47,094 nucleotides of DNA from CAYWNA01 sp964459305 (GCA_964459305.1 CAYWNA010000086.1:1-47094); one strand, 5' to 3'. Numbered from the stretch's first letter, positions 27,101 through 35,453 are shown. Translations and numbers: made by a program. Notes: generated from the sequence alone by a model not told the origin.

Positions 27101-28516
27101 GGCTAACAAAGCCGCCCGCTGGAACGCGAACAACTCGTCGCACGCGGCCAGAGCCTCTGCGATTTTAGGCACGTCACCTTCGCCGAGGATCCTCAGCAAT
27201 ACCGGCAGCTTCTGCTCGTAGGTTTCGAGCCGCTTGTCGAATCCGCGTAGCGGCCGATAGCGATCCGGGTACGAGGACGACATATCGGCTACGGCGCGCC
27301 GGATGGCTATGGGATTGAATTCCAGCGAGAGTCGCTTCATCGTCTGCTGGCGGCGACGGTCAAGGGCGAGCAATTCCAGCAGGCCGCGTACGTCATCTTC
27401 TGTTTCGACGTTGGCGACAAGCGAATCGGCAGCCTTTTGCATTTCGCGTGGCAGTTCCAGTGCGACGCGATAAGCCCAGTCTTGCGGCGTCTCGCTTGGC
27501 AGCGGTTTGTCGATCGGTGCGTTCTCCAACGCTTTGATCTTCTTCACCGTGTTCCAATGTTGGCCGTCCAGAGAGAGTCGGATTTCGAAATCCGTAGGCA
27601 AGCGGTCTCGATATGTGCCGCCTCGGTCACGAGAAAAGACCACGCGGCCAACCGCGGCTGGCCGTGGCAACTCCACTTGCGCCCAACCAGACACCGAGTC
27701 GGCAATCCAACTGCGAGCGTTTGTGTATTCACCGTCATTCAGATGCTCGATCCTATGGATCGCGTGGCCTTCCAGGCACGAGGACGCCGTGGGTGTCGCG
27801 CCGGCGTCAGCCGCGGCAAGGTTCTCTTTCGAATCGGCGCCGAAGACCTCCAACTCGTCGACGCACGGTGTAGATCCCGTGTTGGTCTTGTCGATGACCA
27901 GCCGGACGTACCGCGCTTCCTGAGCGGGGAAGTCCAATTCGATCGGCCGGTTCGGCAGAAGGTGCTTGGTTTCGGGAACCACGACGTTGTTGGCCACAAC
28001 TCTCTTGACCGCATGCCACTCGACACCGTTCGTTGATATCTGGATTTCAAACGCGGCGGGCACGCGGTCTTGATACCTGCCCTCTCGATCGCGCGAGAAA
28101 ACGACGCGATTCACCGTTGCTGTCTCCGGCAGTTCGATTTGGGCCCACCCGGATTCTGCGGCAGATATCCAGCTACGGCTATTCCCAAACAAGCCATCGT
28201 TCAGATGCTCGATCTTATGGATGGCGTAGCCGTCCAGACATGACGAGGCGGTGGCCTTCGCCCCTGCGGTCGCCAGGGCGAGGTTCTTCTCCTTGTCCGG
28301 CCCGTAGATCTCCAACTCGTCCAAGCACGGCTGGCTTCGGTGGCTCTTGTGAATCACGAAGCGCACGAATTTCGCTTCGACCGGTTCAAAGACCACCGCG
28401 TTCGCCTTTGCCGGGTCCACGGACATGGAGGTTTTCACGGCAGCCGAGGTGTCGTAAGGCGGCTGCGCGATGAAAAACAACAATGCAAAGATAATCGCAT
28501 GATGCGTTCTGTTCAT
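24122..28516 (-). CDS. Exported multidomain protein: two discoidin-like domains, propeller with hydrazine-synthase-alpha-like core, two c-type haem sites, SUMF1-fold tail
   Basis: The ATG giving MNRTHHAIIFALLFF is chosen because it starts a signal peptide; a longer frame adds six residues. Of 1464 residues, about 25-190 and 190-355 are duplicated discoidin (F5/8 C)-type domains, each with CxDELE.(Y/F)G and (S/A)SCL(D/E)G.AIH(K/R)IEHLNDG. A helical linker leads to a TolB/PD40-type propeller (about 545-850). Then a segment resembling the hydrazine synthase alpha family (VPANTPISVQPLDAEGRALQ) leads to two CVGCH haem c motifs (near 956 and 1008). Residues about 1210-1463 are a SUMF1/formylglycine-enzyme fold (FVMGDPDG, WEWACRAG, VVRGGSW, NIGFRV) without the catalytic cysteines. 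Periplasmic haem attachment is likely. The reaction is unknown; hydrazine synthesis is not implied. Confidence 0.85.
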   Translation of the reverse strand: MNRTHHAIIFALLFFIAQPPYDTSAAVKTSMSVDPAKANAVVFEPVEAKFVRFVIHKSHRSQPCLDELEIYGPDKEKNLALATAGAKATASSCLDGYAIHKIEHLNDGLFGNSRSWISAAESGWAQIELPETATVNRVVFSRDREGRYQDRVPAAFEIQISTNGVEWHAVKRVVANNVVVPETKHLLPNRPIELDFPAQEARYVRLVIDKTNTGSTPCVDELEVFGADSKENLAAADAGATPTASSCLEGHAIHRIEHLNDGEYTNARSWIADSVSGWAQVELPRPAAVGRVVFSRDRGGTYRDRLPTDFEIRLSLDGQHWNTVKKIKALENAPIDKPLPSETPQDWAYRVALELPREMQKAADSLVANVETEDDVRGLLELLALDRRRQQTMKRLSLEFNPIAIRRAVADMSSSYPDRYRPLRGFDKRLETYEQKLPVLLRILGEGDVPKIAEALAACDELFAFQRAALLANPLLDFDEILLLKRKTPGDNQGHTYWQWGQKYGMTVNWSCDFRPKNPPVAPWWDEEIVAFSLSQKPERLRTVFRARPTHMIQHPELRFDAERLLFSMPGPDGAFQVFEVNVDGTGLRQITTDTGPDIDNGDPCYLPDGRIIFNSTRLFTGVPCEDGESYVSNLCVANCDGTGTRLLTFDQESDWYPTVLNNGRVLYTRYEYANVSHQFGRLLFHMNPDGTNQMEYYGSNSYWPNSVFYARPIPNHPTMVAGVVCGHHGPNRTGRLLLFDPARGRRETSGAVQTIPGYGKKVERIVEDVLYGADWPKFVHPWPLSDKYFLVSARMHAQQPEYALYLVDIYDNMTEICRMPGYSLLEPIPLKQRERPPVIPDRIQPDAKEATIYLADVYQGQGLRGVPRGTVKRLRLFTYNYVYRHTRKRGFGHLATPGVDGPWEPRYILGTVPVNEDGSALFRVPANTPISVQPLDAEGRALQLMRSWYTAMPGEVLSCVGCHEPQNTSPLPYPSLAALGKADLIEPWRGPPRGFDFELEVQPVLDKYCVGCHDGSKSGRPDFARKSDAEKLLLNQQYHQITESAITTVFTPSFIALHPYVRRPHAESNYGVQMPAEYFVDTSPLVQMLRKGHHNVKLTAEAWDRLYTWIDLGAPDHGSWKNSEWDVPDNYYERRRDILERFASRTDDIEWMPPPSDKTVHFTAPPKDDWTAKSVECRDWPFDAEEAKSRQQSLGRPATITLDVVDGSTMDFAVIPPGEFVMGDPDGARDERDVARVCIERPFYMSRHEVTNAQFAALIAPGHFSGHVAWRSIDWRGEGYSLHGPDQPVVRVSWLEAMEFCQRLSEKTGRNATLPTEAQWEWACRAGSELPMWYGSLDDDFSTYENLAGREQRGFAFSSKRKWYLRDDRFNDGAMVTAAVGSYKPNPWGLCDMAGNVSEWTRTTYRPYPYDSGDGRDGNSSEDAKVVRGGSWYVRPRQSGSAYRWKYPPWRKVFNIGFRVILQ

Positions 28517-28530
28517 GTTGCATCTCGTAT

Positions 28531-28598
28531 GCATCCGTGTGTCTCTATCCGTGTGCGTGCGGCAATTGGTTCGCCCACAGATAGAGGCACACGGATGC
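28531..28598. repeat. 18-bp inverted repeat upstream of the large exported-protein gene
   Basis: Arms at 28531-28548 (GCATCCGTGTGTCTCTAT) and 28581-28598 (ATAGAGGCACACGGATGC) pair with one mismatch, with about 32 bases between. It overlaps the leader region of the minus-strand large gene. A further copy of the ATCCGTGTG motif lies inside the loop. Confidence 0.8.
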
Positions 28599-28666
28599 GA
28601 TAACGATGGCCTTGAGAGCCTCGCCCAGGATCGACCCGCTGCTTCTTCTGCCGTCCGCTTGCCCTA

Positions 28667-29296
28667 CTACAGCCCCAAGGCCGTGAATGCCCGTGTTGTG
28701 ATCTCGCCCGGAGCGCCAACTCCGTCGACTCGACGCAGCAGGCCTTTGGAATCGTAGTGCGGAATGATCGGTGCCGTCTCGCCGTGGTATTTGGTCAACC
28801 GGGCTCGGCATGCTTCCTCGGTGTCGTCTTTTCGATGGAGCAATCGTGGCGCGATGTCTTCGGGCGGTGGCTTGAACTTTAGGTGATAGATCGTGTTGGT
28901 CTCCGGATCCATGCGTCGGCCCGTGATCCGCTCGACAATCAGATCATCGGGCACTTCGATCAGCAGAACTGCATCCAGTTCAACCCCCGCCCCCGCCATC
29001 GCCTCGTCCAAGGCTTTGGCTTGAGGCTTCGTACGAGGAAAGCCGTCTAAGATGAAGCCCTCGCCGCAATCCGATTCCTTGATACGCTCGACGACGATCG
29101 GAATCACCAGATCATCGGGCACCAGCCCTCCGGATTTCATGTGAGCATCGGCCTGTTTGCCCAGGTCCGTCCCCTGAGCCACAGCCTCGCGCAGCATGTC
29201 GCCCGTAGACAAATGGGGCACTTGAAGTCGGTCTATGAGTGCAGCAGCCTGGGTGCCTTTTCCGGCGCCGGGAGGTCCCACGAGAATCAGACGCAT
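28667..29296 (-). CDS. adk: Adenylate kinase
   Basis: The 209-residue protein starts MRLILVGPPGAGKGTQ, with the P-loop at residues 7-14. It contains the AMP-binding segment STGDMLR, FILDGFPRT and a full-length LID domain (GRRMDPETNTIYH) without the zinc cysteines. It interconverts ATP + AMP and 2 ADP. An AGGAG site supports this start; an in-frame ATG 13 codons upstream would give an unusual N terminus. It lies downstream of no obvious operon partner; in many bacteria it sits in ribosomal operons, which is not the case here. Confidence 0.96.
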   Translation of the reverse strand: MRLILVGPPGAGKGTQAAALIDRLQVPHLSTGDMLREAVAQGTDLGKQADAHMKSGGLVPDDLVIPIVVERIKESDCGEGFILDGFPRTKPQAKALDEAMAGAGVELDAVLLIEVPDDLIVERITGRRMDPETNTIYHLKFKPPPEDIAPRLLHRKDDTEEACRARLTKYHGETAPIIPHYDSKGLLRRVDGVGAPGEITTRAFTALGL

Positions 29297-29507
29297 TGCA
29301 TGAACTCCTCTGTACAGTGTCCTACGAGCTTTCATTAAACGGCAAACGTCGAAATTCTAATCGTTTCCGCACGAGTCTCGTAGGTCCCATCCACGGATTT
29401 GCTAATCTGAAGGTTTTGCCAGACGGCCTCGGAGGCAGAGCAACCTTGACGTGAACCGCGCCGAGGTGGCCTCTGGAGCCGCTCGTCTCATGCGTTTCGC
29501 GAGATCA

Positions 29508-30080
29508 TCAATCAGACTGTGAGAAGACATCCTGGATAACCCGACGAACTGTCTTCTCATTCACGCCGACTTTATCGGCGATCTGCGGGAGGCTGTTTCC
29601 TGCGCGGCGCAACTTCAGGATTTGCTGGTAATGCTCGGGCTTCCCCCGGAGCATACGTGTCCATAGCTCCTCGGCCACCGCCACTTGGCTGGGGGATGGC
29701 TGCGGCGCAGGGATTTCCCCTCGCAAGTCCCAGCGGGAGTCCTCCATGGATTGCTCCCGTTTCACATCGTACTTTTCCGTTTCCATGCGGCGGCGGACTT
29801 CGTCGATCACTTTGTGGTGCGCCAGCGCCGCTAAATATCCTATGAGTTCGCCGGGATGTTCGAATTTCGACATCGGTTTCGGTGAGCTAAAAAAAGACGC
29901 CCATACCGCCTGTACGAAATCAATCGCATCAAATTTCGCCCGGATTGCTCTGTTCAGCCGCCGACGGACGGCGCGTACGATGTGAGGTCCGTAACGCTCA
30001 ATCAGTTCGCAGGTCGCGTCGTCTGAACCGCTTTGCACCTGCTTCAATAAGCGCCGAAACTCGTCATCGTGTTCGCTCAT
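29508..30080 (-). CDS. ECF-type RNA polymerase sigma factor, planctomycete subfamily
   Basis: The 190-residue protein (start MSEHDDEFRRLL) has sigma region 2 at about 25-95, with AIDFVQAVWASFF and the helix around HHKVIDEVRRRM. Region 4 is at about 130-185, with LWTRMLRGKPEHYQQILKL and the helix-turn-helix NSLPQIADKVGVNEKTVRRV. This linked pattern is the ECF group expanded in planctomycetes. No anti-sigma gene is adjacent, so its regulation may depend on distant partners such as Ser/Thr kinases; this is inference. An upstream in-frame start adds 25 residues without a ribosome site. Confidence 0.9.
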   Translation of the reverse strand: MSEHDDEFRRLLKQVQSGSDDATCELIERYGPHIVRAVRRRLNRAIRAKFDAIDFVQAVWASFFSSPKPMSKFEHPGELIGYLAALAHHKVIDEVRRRMETEKYDVKREQSMEDSRWDLRGEIPAPQPSPSQVAVAEELWTRMLRGKPEHYQQILKLRRAGNSLPQIADKVGVNEKTVRRVIQDVFSQSD

Positions 30081-30285
30081 CTTACTCGCAGCCTGCCCTC
30101 GGGCGTAAGCAAGCCATTTGTCTCCTGAATTCAGCGAGCCATAATATAAGTGCACCTAATCTAAAGTGTCAGCACTCCGAGCGTCCAGGTCAAGACCGAG
30201 CGTCCTTTTGGGCCGAATTCCTGCGACATCTGAACAGAAGTAGAGAGGTCTAGTGCGTTGGATATCCCTAACTTCGACACTATTC

Positions 30286-31248
30286 TCAACCGAGCACCGC
30301 CTCGCCGCCGCCGGCCAGTGCACTCAGGTACAAAGTCGCTTGTTCACGCTGTGGTGCTATTTCGATCAACCGATGAATGGTTGCCAACAGATCCCGGCGG
30401 CTGATTTGCCCGACTAGCTTCTGGCCGCGCAGCACAGGCAGACGACGATACGGACCATGAAGGAAGAACTGCGCGATCGCCAATAGATCGGTCTCTTCGG
30501 TGATCGTCCGCGCTTCTGTATCCATGAAGCGACTGACATCGTTGGCAGGCGAGGACTCTTTCGAGTCTCCTTTTTCTCCGGTTGGCCTGCCTTCTTCAAA
30601 CCACACGGAGACGTGGTCGCGGAGCATATCCGCAAAGTTCTGCTCGTGGCGAAGCACGTCACGGCGACTGACCTGGCCGACCACTTTGCGGCCGTGTACC
30701 ACCGGTAGCCGGCGAAAAATCGTTTTCAGGAATATCTCGGCGCAACGCAGTAGGTCCGTGTCCTCCGTGATGGTCCGGTCAGGATCAGTATTCATAAAAG
30801 CGCGAACTTCTGTCGAAGGCAATTGTTCGTACGCTCCCTGAATCAGCGCACTCATGCTGTATTTCTCAGAAAAGACTCCGAGATAATCGCCTTCGGCGTC
30901 GACAATAGGAACGCCGGAAATGCGGTTCTTCAGCAGCCGGCCGATCGCATCGAAGACGTCCGTCTCAGGTGACAGCGTCACCAAGTTGCTCGACATGAAT
31001 TCGCTCGCCCGTGGCAGATTGACCGCGTTCACGCCTTCTGCAGCGGCCAGCCGGGCGGCAAGCGTGAATAGGCTCATGCAGCACTTCTCGGAGAAGACAC
31101 CTATGTAGTTACCTTCTGCGTCGACGATCGGTGCGCCGGTAATACTCCGACGGACGAGAAGTCGAATGGATTCAAATACGTCCGCATTCGGAGGCAACGT
31201 CACCAGATCGGTGACCATAATCTCTTTTGCAACCTTTGGAGGCTCCAT
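30286..31248 (-). CDS. Protein with four CBS domains
   Basis: The 320-residue protein is built from four CBS motifs (about residues 8-60, 82-138, 148-200 and 235-300), each with a V/F-D/T..L-type helix and (A/V)P(I/V)VD or RRLPV segment. The first two are alike, with (T/S)GAPIVDAEG(N/D)Y(I/L)GVFSEK, and the last two are alike (RRLPVV.G.K.VGQ(V/I)SRRD), suggesting duplication of a pair. It has no attached catalytic domain. CBS pairs usually bind adenosine nucleotides, so it may be a free-standing energy-state sensor. The GGAG site and ATG are clear. The partner is unknown. Confidence 0.9.
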   Translation of the reverse strand: MEPPKVAKEIMVTDLVTLPPNADVFESIRLLVRRSITGAPIVDAEGNYIGVFSEKCCMSLFTLAARLAAAEGVNAVNLPRASEFMSSNLVTLSPETDVFDAIGRLLKNRISGVPIVDAEGDYLGVFSEKYSMSALIQGAYEQLPSTEVRAFMNTDPDRTITEDTDLLRCAEIFLKTIFRRLPVVHGRKVVGQVSRRDVLRHEQNFADMLRDHVSVWFEEGRPTGEKGDSKESSPANDVSRFMDTEARTITEETDLLAIAQFFLHGPYRRLPVLRGQKLVGQISRRDLLATIHRLIEIAPQREQATLYLSALAGGGEAVLG

Positions 31249-31438
31249 CGCATCATCTCCTCAGTTTCAGCAGGCAACCGGAAATGTGAACGGGAGGTCT
31301 TCTGTTACCATGCATTAAGATAAGCCAATGTGAATTTTACCGGAGTACCGCCGTGTTTGCAAAGCGATTAGCATGATCCTCGCCACAATGGGCACACGAA
31401 CGGGTTTGCGGTACGGCAAGGTTTCGCCGACAGAACTC

Positions 31439-31507
31439 GTACCTGGATTCGCAAGAATTCAGGCGGCGAGGGGCGTAATCCACCTGATTTCTTGCGAATC
31501 CAGCTAC
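31439..31507 (-). repeat. 28-bp-arm palindromic repeat, copy 2
   Basis: Arms at 31439-31466 and 31480-31507 pair with a few mismatches. The outer ends read GTACCTGGATTCGCAAG and CTTGCGAATCCAGCTAC. The loop is the reverse complement of the loop of copy 1 plus one extra G, so this copy is inverted relative to 19602-19669. Confidence 0.9.
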
Positions 31508-31648
31508 AAGCCCATTCCTGATCCTCGCCACATTTCCTCCGCCGTATGCGGGTCTGAGTTGGGTGGGCTTTGAAACCGGGAGATTCAATGTAAGCTAGTT
31601 GGGGGTGCCCGGGAATGGCGGCCTGTGGCGAACGCCCTCCGTGTCGTT

Positions 31649-31707
31649 CCGTGAGATGGCAGGCAACTCGGCGGTTCAGGGAACGGCGCGGAGAACGTTC
31701 CCTACAG
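31649..31707 (-). repeat. 59-bp dispersed repeat, copy B
   Basis: This segment starts CCGTGAGATGGCAGG and ends GTTCCCTACAG. Its reverse complement matches 9080-9138 at 50 of 59 positions without gaps. Its hairpin pair GGGAACG/CGTTCCC is kept although the bases differ. Confidence 0.85.
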
Positions 31708-31825
31708 GGTGTTTCCGCACATTCGAATTTCCGGACACGTTTGGTTGTTTAGGCTGGCGAAGGAACAACTGCCGCGTTTGGGCTGCAAACGGGCCACGCT
31801 GTCTGACGGACACGAAGGAGATATC

Positions 31826-33355
31826 ATGTCGCAGTATCTGTTGGGAATCGACAGTGGGAGCACGGTCGTCAAGGCCGCGTTGTTTACTCTTGACGGAAAA
31901 GAGATTTCGGTCGCCTCACGAAAAGTGGAACTGCTCGCTCCGCAGCCGGGATACAGCGAAGTCGACATGCAGGCATTGTGGGAAACCGCGGCCGAGGCAA
32001 TCCGAGAGACGGTCGGCGAAGCAGGCATCGATCCGGCCGACATCGTTTGCATCGCTTGCACCGGACACGGCAACGGTCTCTATCTCGTCGATGCCGACGG
32101 ACGGCCCGTGCGGCCAGCAATCCGCGGAGCAGACGCACGCGCTCGAGATTACATCGACCGCTGGTTGGCTGACGGTGTCGACGTGGCCATTCGGCCCAAG
32201 ACCATGCAGGCCATTTGGCCCGCCCAGCCGAACGCACTGCTGGCCTGGATGCGCGATCACGAGCCGGATTCGCTCGGCAAGGCCGCCGCGGTACTCACAT
32301 GCAAAGACTACATTCGCTTGCGGTTAACCGGCGAGGTGTGCATGGAATTGACCGACATGTCCGGCACCAGTCTGCTAAACGTTGGCACCGGCCAGTACGA
32401 CATGGATGTGCTGGAGGCATTCGGCATCGGCGAGATGCGCCCGCTGCTGCCGCCGCTCAAACGGTCAGAGGACATTTGCGGCTCGGTCACCGCCGACGCG
32501 GCCGAGCATACCGGGCTGGCTGCGGGAACGCCTGTGGCGGGCGGAATGTTCGACATCGATGCCTGTGGACTCGCCTCCGGACTGGTCGATGAATCGCAGT
32601 TGTGCATGATCGCCGGTACATGGGGCAACAACCAGTACATTGCCAGAGAGCCCGTGATACACGAAGACGTGTTCATGACCAGCTGCTATTCCATTCCGGG
32701 GTTCTACTTGATGCTCGAGGGCAGCGCGACGTCGGCGAGTAACCTGGAGTGGTTTGTGACCGAGTTCTTTCAGGCCGAACGCGAGGAGGCCGCCCGGCAG
32801 GGTGAGTCGGTTTTCGATCTGTGCAATCGGCTGGTCGCAGACACAAAGCCGAACGATGCGGGCATCGTCTTTCTCCCGTTTCTCTATGGATCGAACGTTA
32901 GTCTCGACGGAAAGGCTTGTTTCATCGGGCTTGACGGCTGGCAGTCGCGGGGGCATGTGCTGAGGGCGATCTACGAAGGGATCGTCTTTTCCCACAACTG
33001 GCACCTGGAGCGTCTGATGCAGTTTCGGCCGGCACCGGAGCGTATCCGGCTTTCCGGCGGCGCCGTGCGCAGCGAAGTGTGGGTGCAGATCTTCGCCGAC
33101 ATTCTGCAGATCCCGGTCGAAGTTCCAGAAGCAACGGAACTTGGTGCGTTGGGTGCGGCGATCGGTGCCGCGGTTGGCGCGGGGTGCTATGGGTCATACG
33201 AAGCGGCCTGTGAGGCCATGGTGCGGTTCTCGCACACCTGTGAGCCGAATACCGATTTGGCCGATATCTACCAGGAGAAATACGCTCGCTACAAAAAAAT
33301 GCTGGGCATCATGGCGCCGGTGTGGTCCGATCTGGCCTGGAAGACAGGCGGCTAG
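31826..33355 (+). CDS. FGGY-family carbohydrate kinase, L-xylulose kinase (LyxK)-like
   Basis: An AAGGAG site 5 bases before the ATG fixes the start MSQYLLGIDSG. The 509-residue protein carries the N-terminal phosphate-1 loop GIDSGSTVVKAALF, a central GTPVAGGMFDIDA segment, ATSASNLEWF, FLPFLYGSN and the C-terminal adenosine motif RLSGGAVRSEVW. The order and wording resemble E. coli LyxK, which phosphorylates L-xylulose, more than xylulokinase or glycerol kinase. The substrate should be treated as a pentulose in general. It has no sugar isomerase or transporter beside it. Confidence 0.85.
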   Translation: MSQYLLGIDSGSTVVKAALFTLDGKEISVASRKVELLAPQPGYSEVDMQALWETAAEAIRETVGEAGIDPADIVCIACTGHGNGLYLVDADGRPVRPAIRGADARARDYIDRWLADGVDVAIRPKTMQAIWPAQPNALLAWMRDHEPDSLGKAAAVLTCKDYIRLRLTGEVCMELTDMSGTSLLNVGTGQYDMDVLEAFGIGEMRPLLPPLKRSEDICGSVTADAAEHTGLAAGTPVAGGMFDIDACGLASGLVDESQLCMIAGTWGNNQYIAREPVIHEDVFMTSCYSIPGFYLMLEGSATSASNLEWFVTEFFQAEREEAARQGESVFDLCNRLVADTKPNDAGIVFLPFLYGSNVSLDGKACFIGLDGWQSRGHVLRAIYEGIVFSHNWHLERLMQFRPAPERIRLSGGAVRSEVWVQIFADILQIPVEVPEATELGALGAAIGAAVGAGCYGSYEAACEAMVRFSHTCEPNTDLADIYQEKYARYKKMLGIMAPVWSDLAWKTGG

Positions 33356-33551
33356 AGTTAGACGTCCGAACTGACCAGACCCCGTCAGTCGGGCTGCAAA
33401 TGCGATATTGCCTCGATCTCCACGCCTGCGCATCCGGCCACTGGCGATAGCAACAATGGGCGTTGTCAAGGTCGGCCTGCCGTTCTGTTAACGATTCTGG
33501 GTCGTGGCTTCGCGCGAGGAAGTTTCGAGCGACACAAATTGGAGGCCAATT

Positions 33552-34811
33552 GTGACGGAAAATCCCGCCGTCCGTTCCGATTCACCCCCAGCGTCGCTGG
33601 CCCCATCTGACCGTGCCGAACGAATTCAATCGCTCGACGTGCTGCGAGGATTTGCCCTGCTGGGGATATTGGTCGTGAATATCCAGTCTTTCTCCATGGT
33701 CTCCGCGGCCTACCTCAACCCGACGGCATTCGGCGATTTGACCGGGGCCAACTTGGCCGTCTGGCTGTTCACCTACGCCCTGTTCGACAACAAGTTCATG
33801 ACGATCTTCTCTATGTTGTTTGGGGCAGGTATCGTCCTGATGGCCGATCGGGCGGATTACCGAGGACGTTCGGCCCCAGGTCTGCACTACCGGCGAGTAT
33901 TCTGGCTGATCCTCTTTGGGCTACTTCATGCGCACTTGCTGTGGTACGGCGACATTCTCTTCCTGTACGGCATCTGCGGGCTGATTGTGTACTGGTTTCG
34001 CGGGTTGCGGCCAATCAGGCTGCTGGTGGTGGGAATCGCTCTGCTGACCTGCGCATCCGCCATTTCGCTTTTCTTTGGATGGAGCATGCAGTATTGGCCC
34101 CCAGAGGCTCTGACAGAATTCACGCAGAATTGGCAGCCTCCGAAGGACATGGTCGATGCCGAATTGGCAACTTATCGAGGCGGCTGGATCGGGCAGATGA
34201 GCCATCGGGTGCCCAACGCCCTCGGTTTCGAGACGTTCATACTGCTCATCTGGGGTTTCTGGCGCGCCGGCGGTCTGATGCTCGTGGGTATGGCACTGTT
34301 CAAACATGGCGTATTCAGCGCCAAACGATCCAAACGCTCATACGTCGCGTGCATCGCGATCGGGACGTTCGTTGGTCTTCCCATCGTGCTCTACGGCGCA
34401 TGTCAGAATTTCGCAGCAGATTGGGACGTGCGGTACTCGTTCTTCTACGGCACTCAGTTCAACTACTGGGGCAGCATCCTGGTTAGCTTGGGCTTCGTGG
34501 GCTCCGTCATGTTGCTCTGCCAAAGCCGCGTGTTGCCAGGCGTTCGGCGATCGCTCGCGGCAGTTGGGCAGACGGCGTTGACCAACTACCTGCTCCAGAC
34601 CATCATCTGCACCACGATTTTCTATGGTCACGGATTCGGACTGTTCGGACGCATCGAGCGCGTCGGCCAGCTTGGAATTGTGATGGTGATCTGCTCCTGC
34701 CAGCTCTGCATTGCCCCCCTCTGGCTCAAACACTTCCGCTTCGGCCCGTTCGAATGGCTGTGGCGTTGCCTCACATACATGAAGTGGCAACCGCTGCTCC
34801 GGGCGAGCTGA
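33552..34811 (+). CDS. DUF418 (YeiB-type) multi-spanning membrane protein
   Basis: A GGAGG site 6-7 bases upstream favours the GTG start (VTENPAVRSD), giving 419 residues. A short cytoplasmic leader is followed by the family signature RIQSLDVLRGFALLGILVVNI (split as RIQSLDVLRG and FALLGILVVNI), and about ten hydrophobic segments follow. Other hallmarks are FSMLFGAG, RRVFWLILFGLLHAHLLWYG and the C-terminal GQTALTNYLLQT. DUF418 proteins are inner-membrane proteins of uncertain, probably transport- or acyltransferase-related, function. It follows the sugar-kinase gene by about 200 bp. Confidence 0.88.
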   Translation: MTENPAVRSDSPPASLAPSDRAERIQSLDVLRGFALLGILVVNIQSFSMVSAAYLNPTAFGDLTGANLAVWLFTYALFDNKFMTIFSMLFGAGIVLMADRADYRGRSAPGLHYRRVFWLILFGLLHAHLLWYGDILFLYGICGLIVYWFRGLRPIRLLVVGIALLTCASAISLFFGWSMQYWPPEALTEFTQNWQPPKDMVDAELATYRGGWIGQMSHRVPNALGFETFILLIWGFWRAGGLMLVGMALFKHGVFSAKRSKRSYVACIAIGTFVGLPIVLYGACQNFAADWDVRYSFFYGTQFNYWGSILVSLGFVGSVMLLCQSRVLPGVRRSLAAVGQTALTNYLLQTIICTTIFYGHGFGLFGRIERVGQLGIVMVICSCQLCIAPLWLKHFRFGPFEWLWRCLTYMKWQPLLRAS

Positions 34812-34821
34812 CCCGGGCAGC

Positions 34822-34855
34822 CGTACCGCGCGCTGCCACGTACCGCGCGCTGCCA
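34822..34855. repeat. Two perfect tandem 17-bp repeats
   Basis: CGTACCGCGCGCTGCCA occurs twice in direct adjacency (34822-34838 and 34839-34855), just after the DUF418 stop. It is a simple local duplication in a 277-bp intergenic region. Confidence 0.9.
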
Positions 34856-35088
34856 GCGTGCGGATCTTCTTGGCTAACCATCCCGGTAAGGATGGTCGCC
34901 TGACCGGCCCCTCGGCCGTCAAGTCCTTTTGCTGCAAGTCTTTCCGGAAAACGCAGAACGGCAAAAATCACCCGCATTACGCATCCAGAGGCGTTTTGCT
35001 AGAATCTGTCCGGTCAGCTGGCCTCGTTCCCACGCAACCAATGCGAAGTCCGACACGATCACGCGGTCGATACGAAAGGAAATGAAAC

Positions 35089-35391
35089 ATGCCTGGATTC
35101 AGCACGGAGGTCCCGCATACGTTAGGGAAAGCGGAAGCGACAACTCGGCTGAGGAGCTTCGTGGAAGACGTGCAAGAACGCTTCAAAGACCAAGTCAGCC
35201 ATGTGGATGGCGGTTGGAACGACGATGTTCTTGATTTCTCGTTGACGACCTTTGGTCTGACGGTCACAGGTTCGCTGACCGTGGACGAGTCCGCCGCTCG
35301 CGTCTCCGGGCAATTGCCGTTGGCGGCGATGGCCTTTCGCGGAAAGATCGAACAATCGATCGCCGACGAACTGAAGCAGGCTCTTTCGTGA
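35089..35391 (+). CDS. Polyhydroxyalkanoic acid system (PHA_gran_rgn) family protein
   Basis: The 100-residue protein matches the small PHA granule-associated family, with HTLGKAEATTRLRSFVEDV near the start, a beta-rich centre (WNDDVLDFSLTTFGLTVTGS) and the ending FRGKIEQSIADELKQAL. Members are linked by annotation to polyhydroxyalkanoate granules, but no PHA synthase or phasin is in the window. An AAAGGAA site precedes the ATG. The stop overlaps a GTG (GTGA), an alternative start for the next gene. Confidence 0.8.
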   Translation: MPGFSTEVPHTLGKAEATTRLRSFVEDVQERFKDQVSHVDGGWNDDVLDFSLTTFGLTVTGSLTVDESAARVSGQLPLAAMAFRGKIEQSIADELKQALS

Positions 35392-35453
35392 CGTTTTCCG
35401 GCGGTCGCCACGCTTCCGGCCGATCGCTCGCTTTGCCTGGGAGCTCTCGCCCG

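Larger units (their letters stand above)
31249..31825. other. Divergent intergenic region holding two dispersed repeats
   Basis: These 577 bp separate the CBS gene (minus) from the sugar-kinase gene (plus). They hold the palindrome at 31439-31507 and the 59-bp repeat at 31649-31707. No further gene is credible. An AAGGAG site at the right end serves the kinase. Confidence 0.7.

Noticed and set aside
24122..28516. Evidence for an anammox metabolism
   Set aside because: Only one protein resembles hydrazine synthase alpha; it is fused to other domains, and no beta/gamma subunits or hydrazine dehydrogenase are present.
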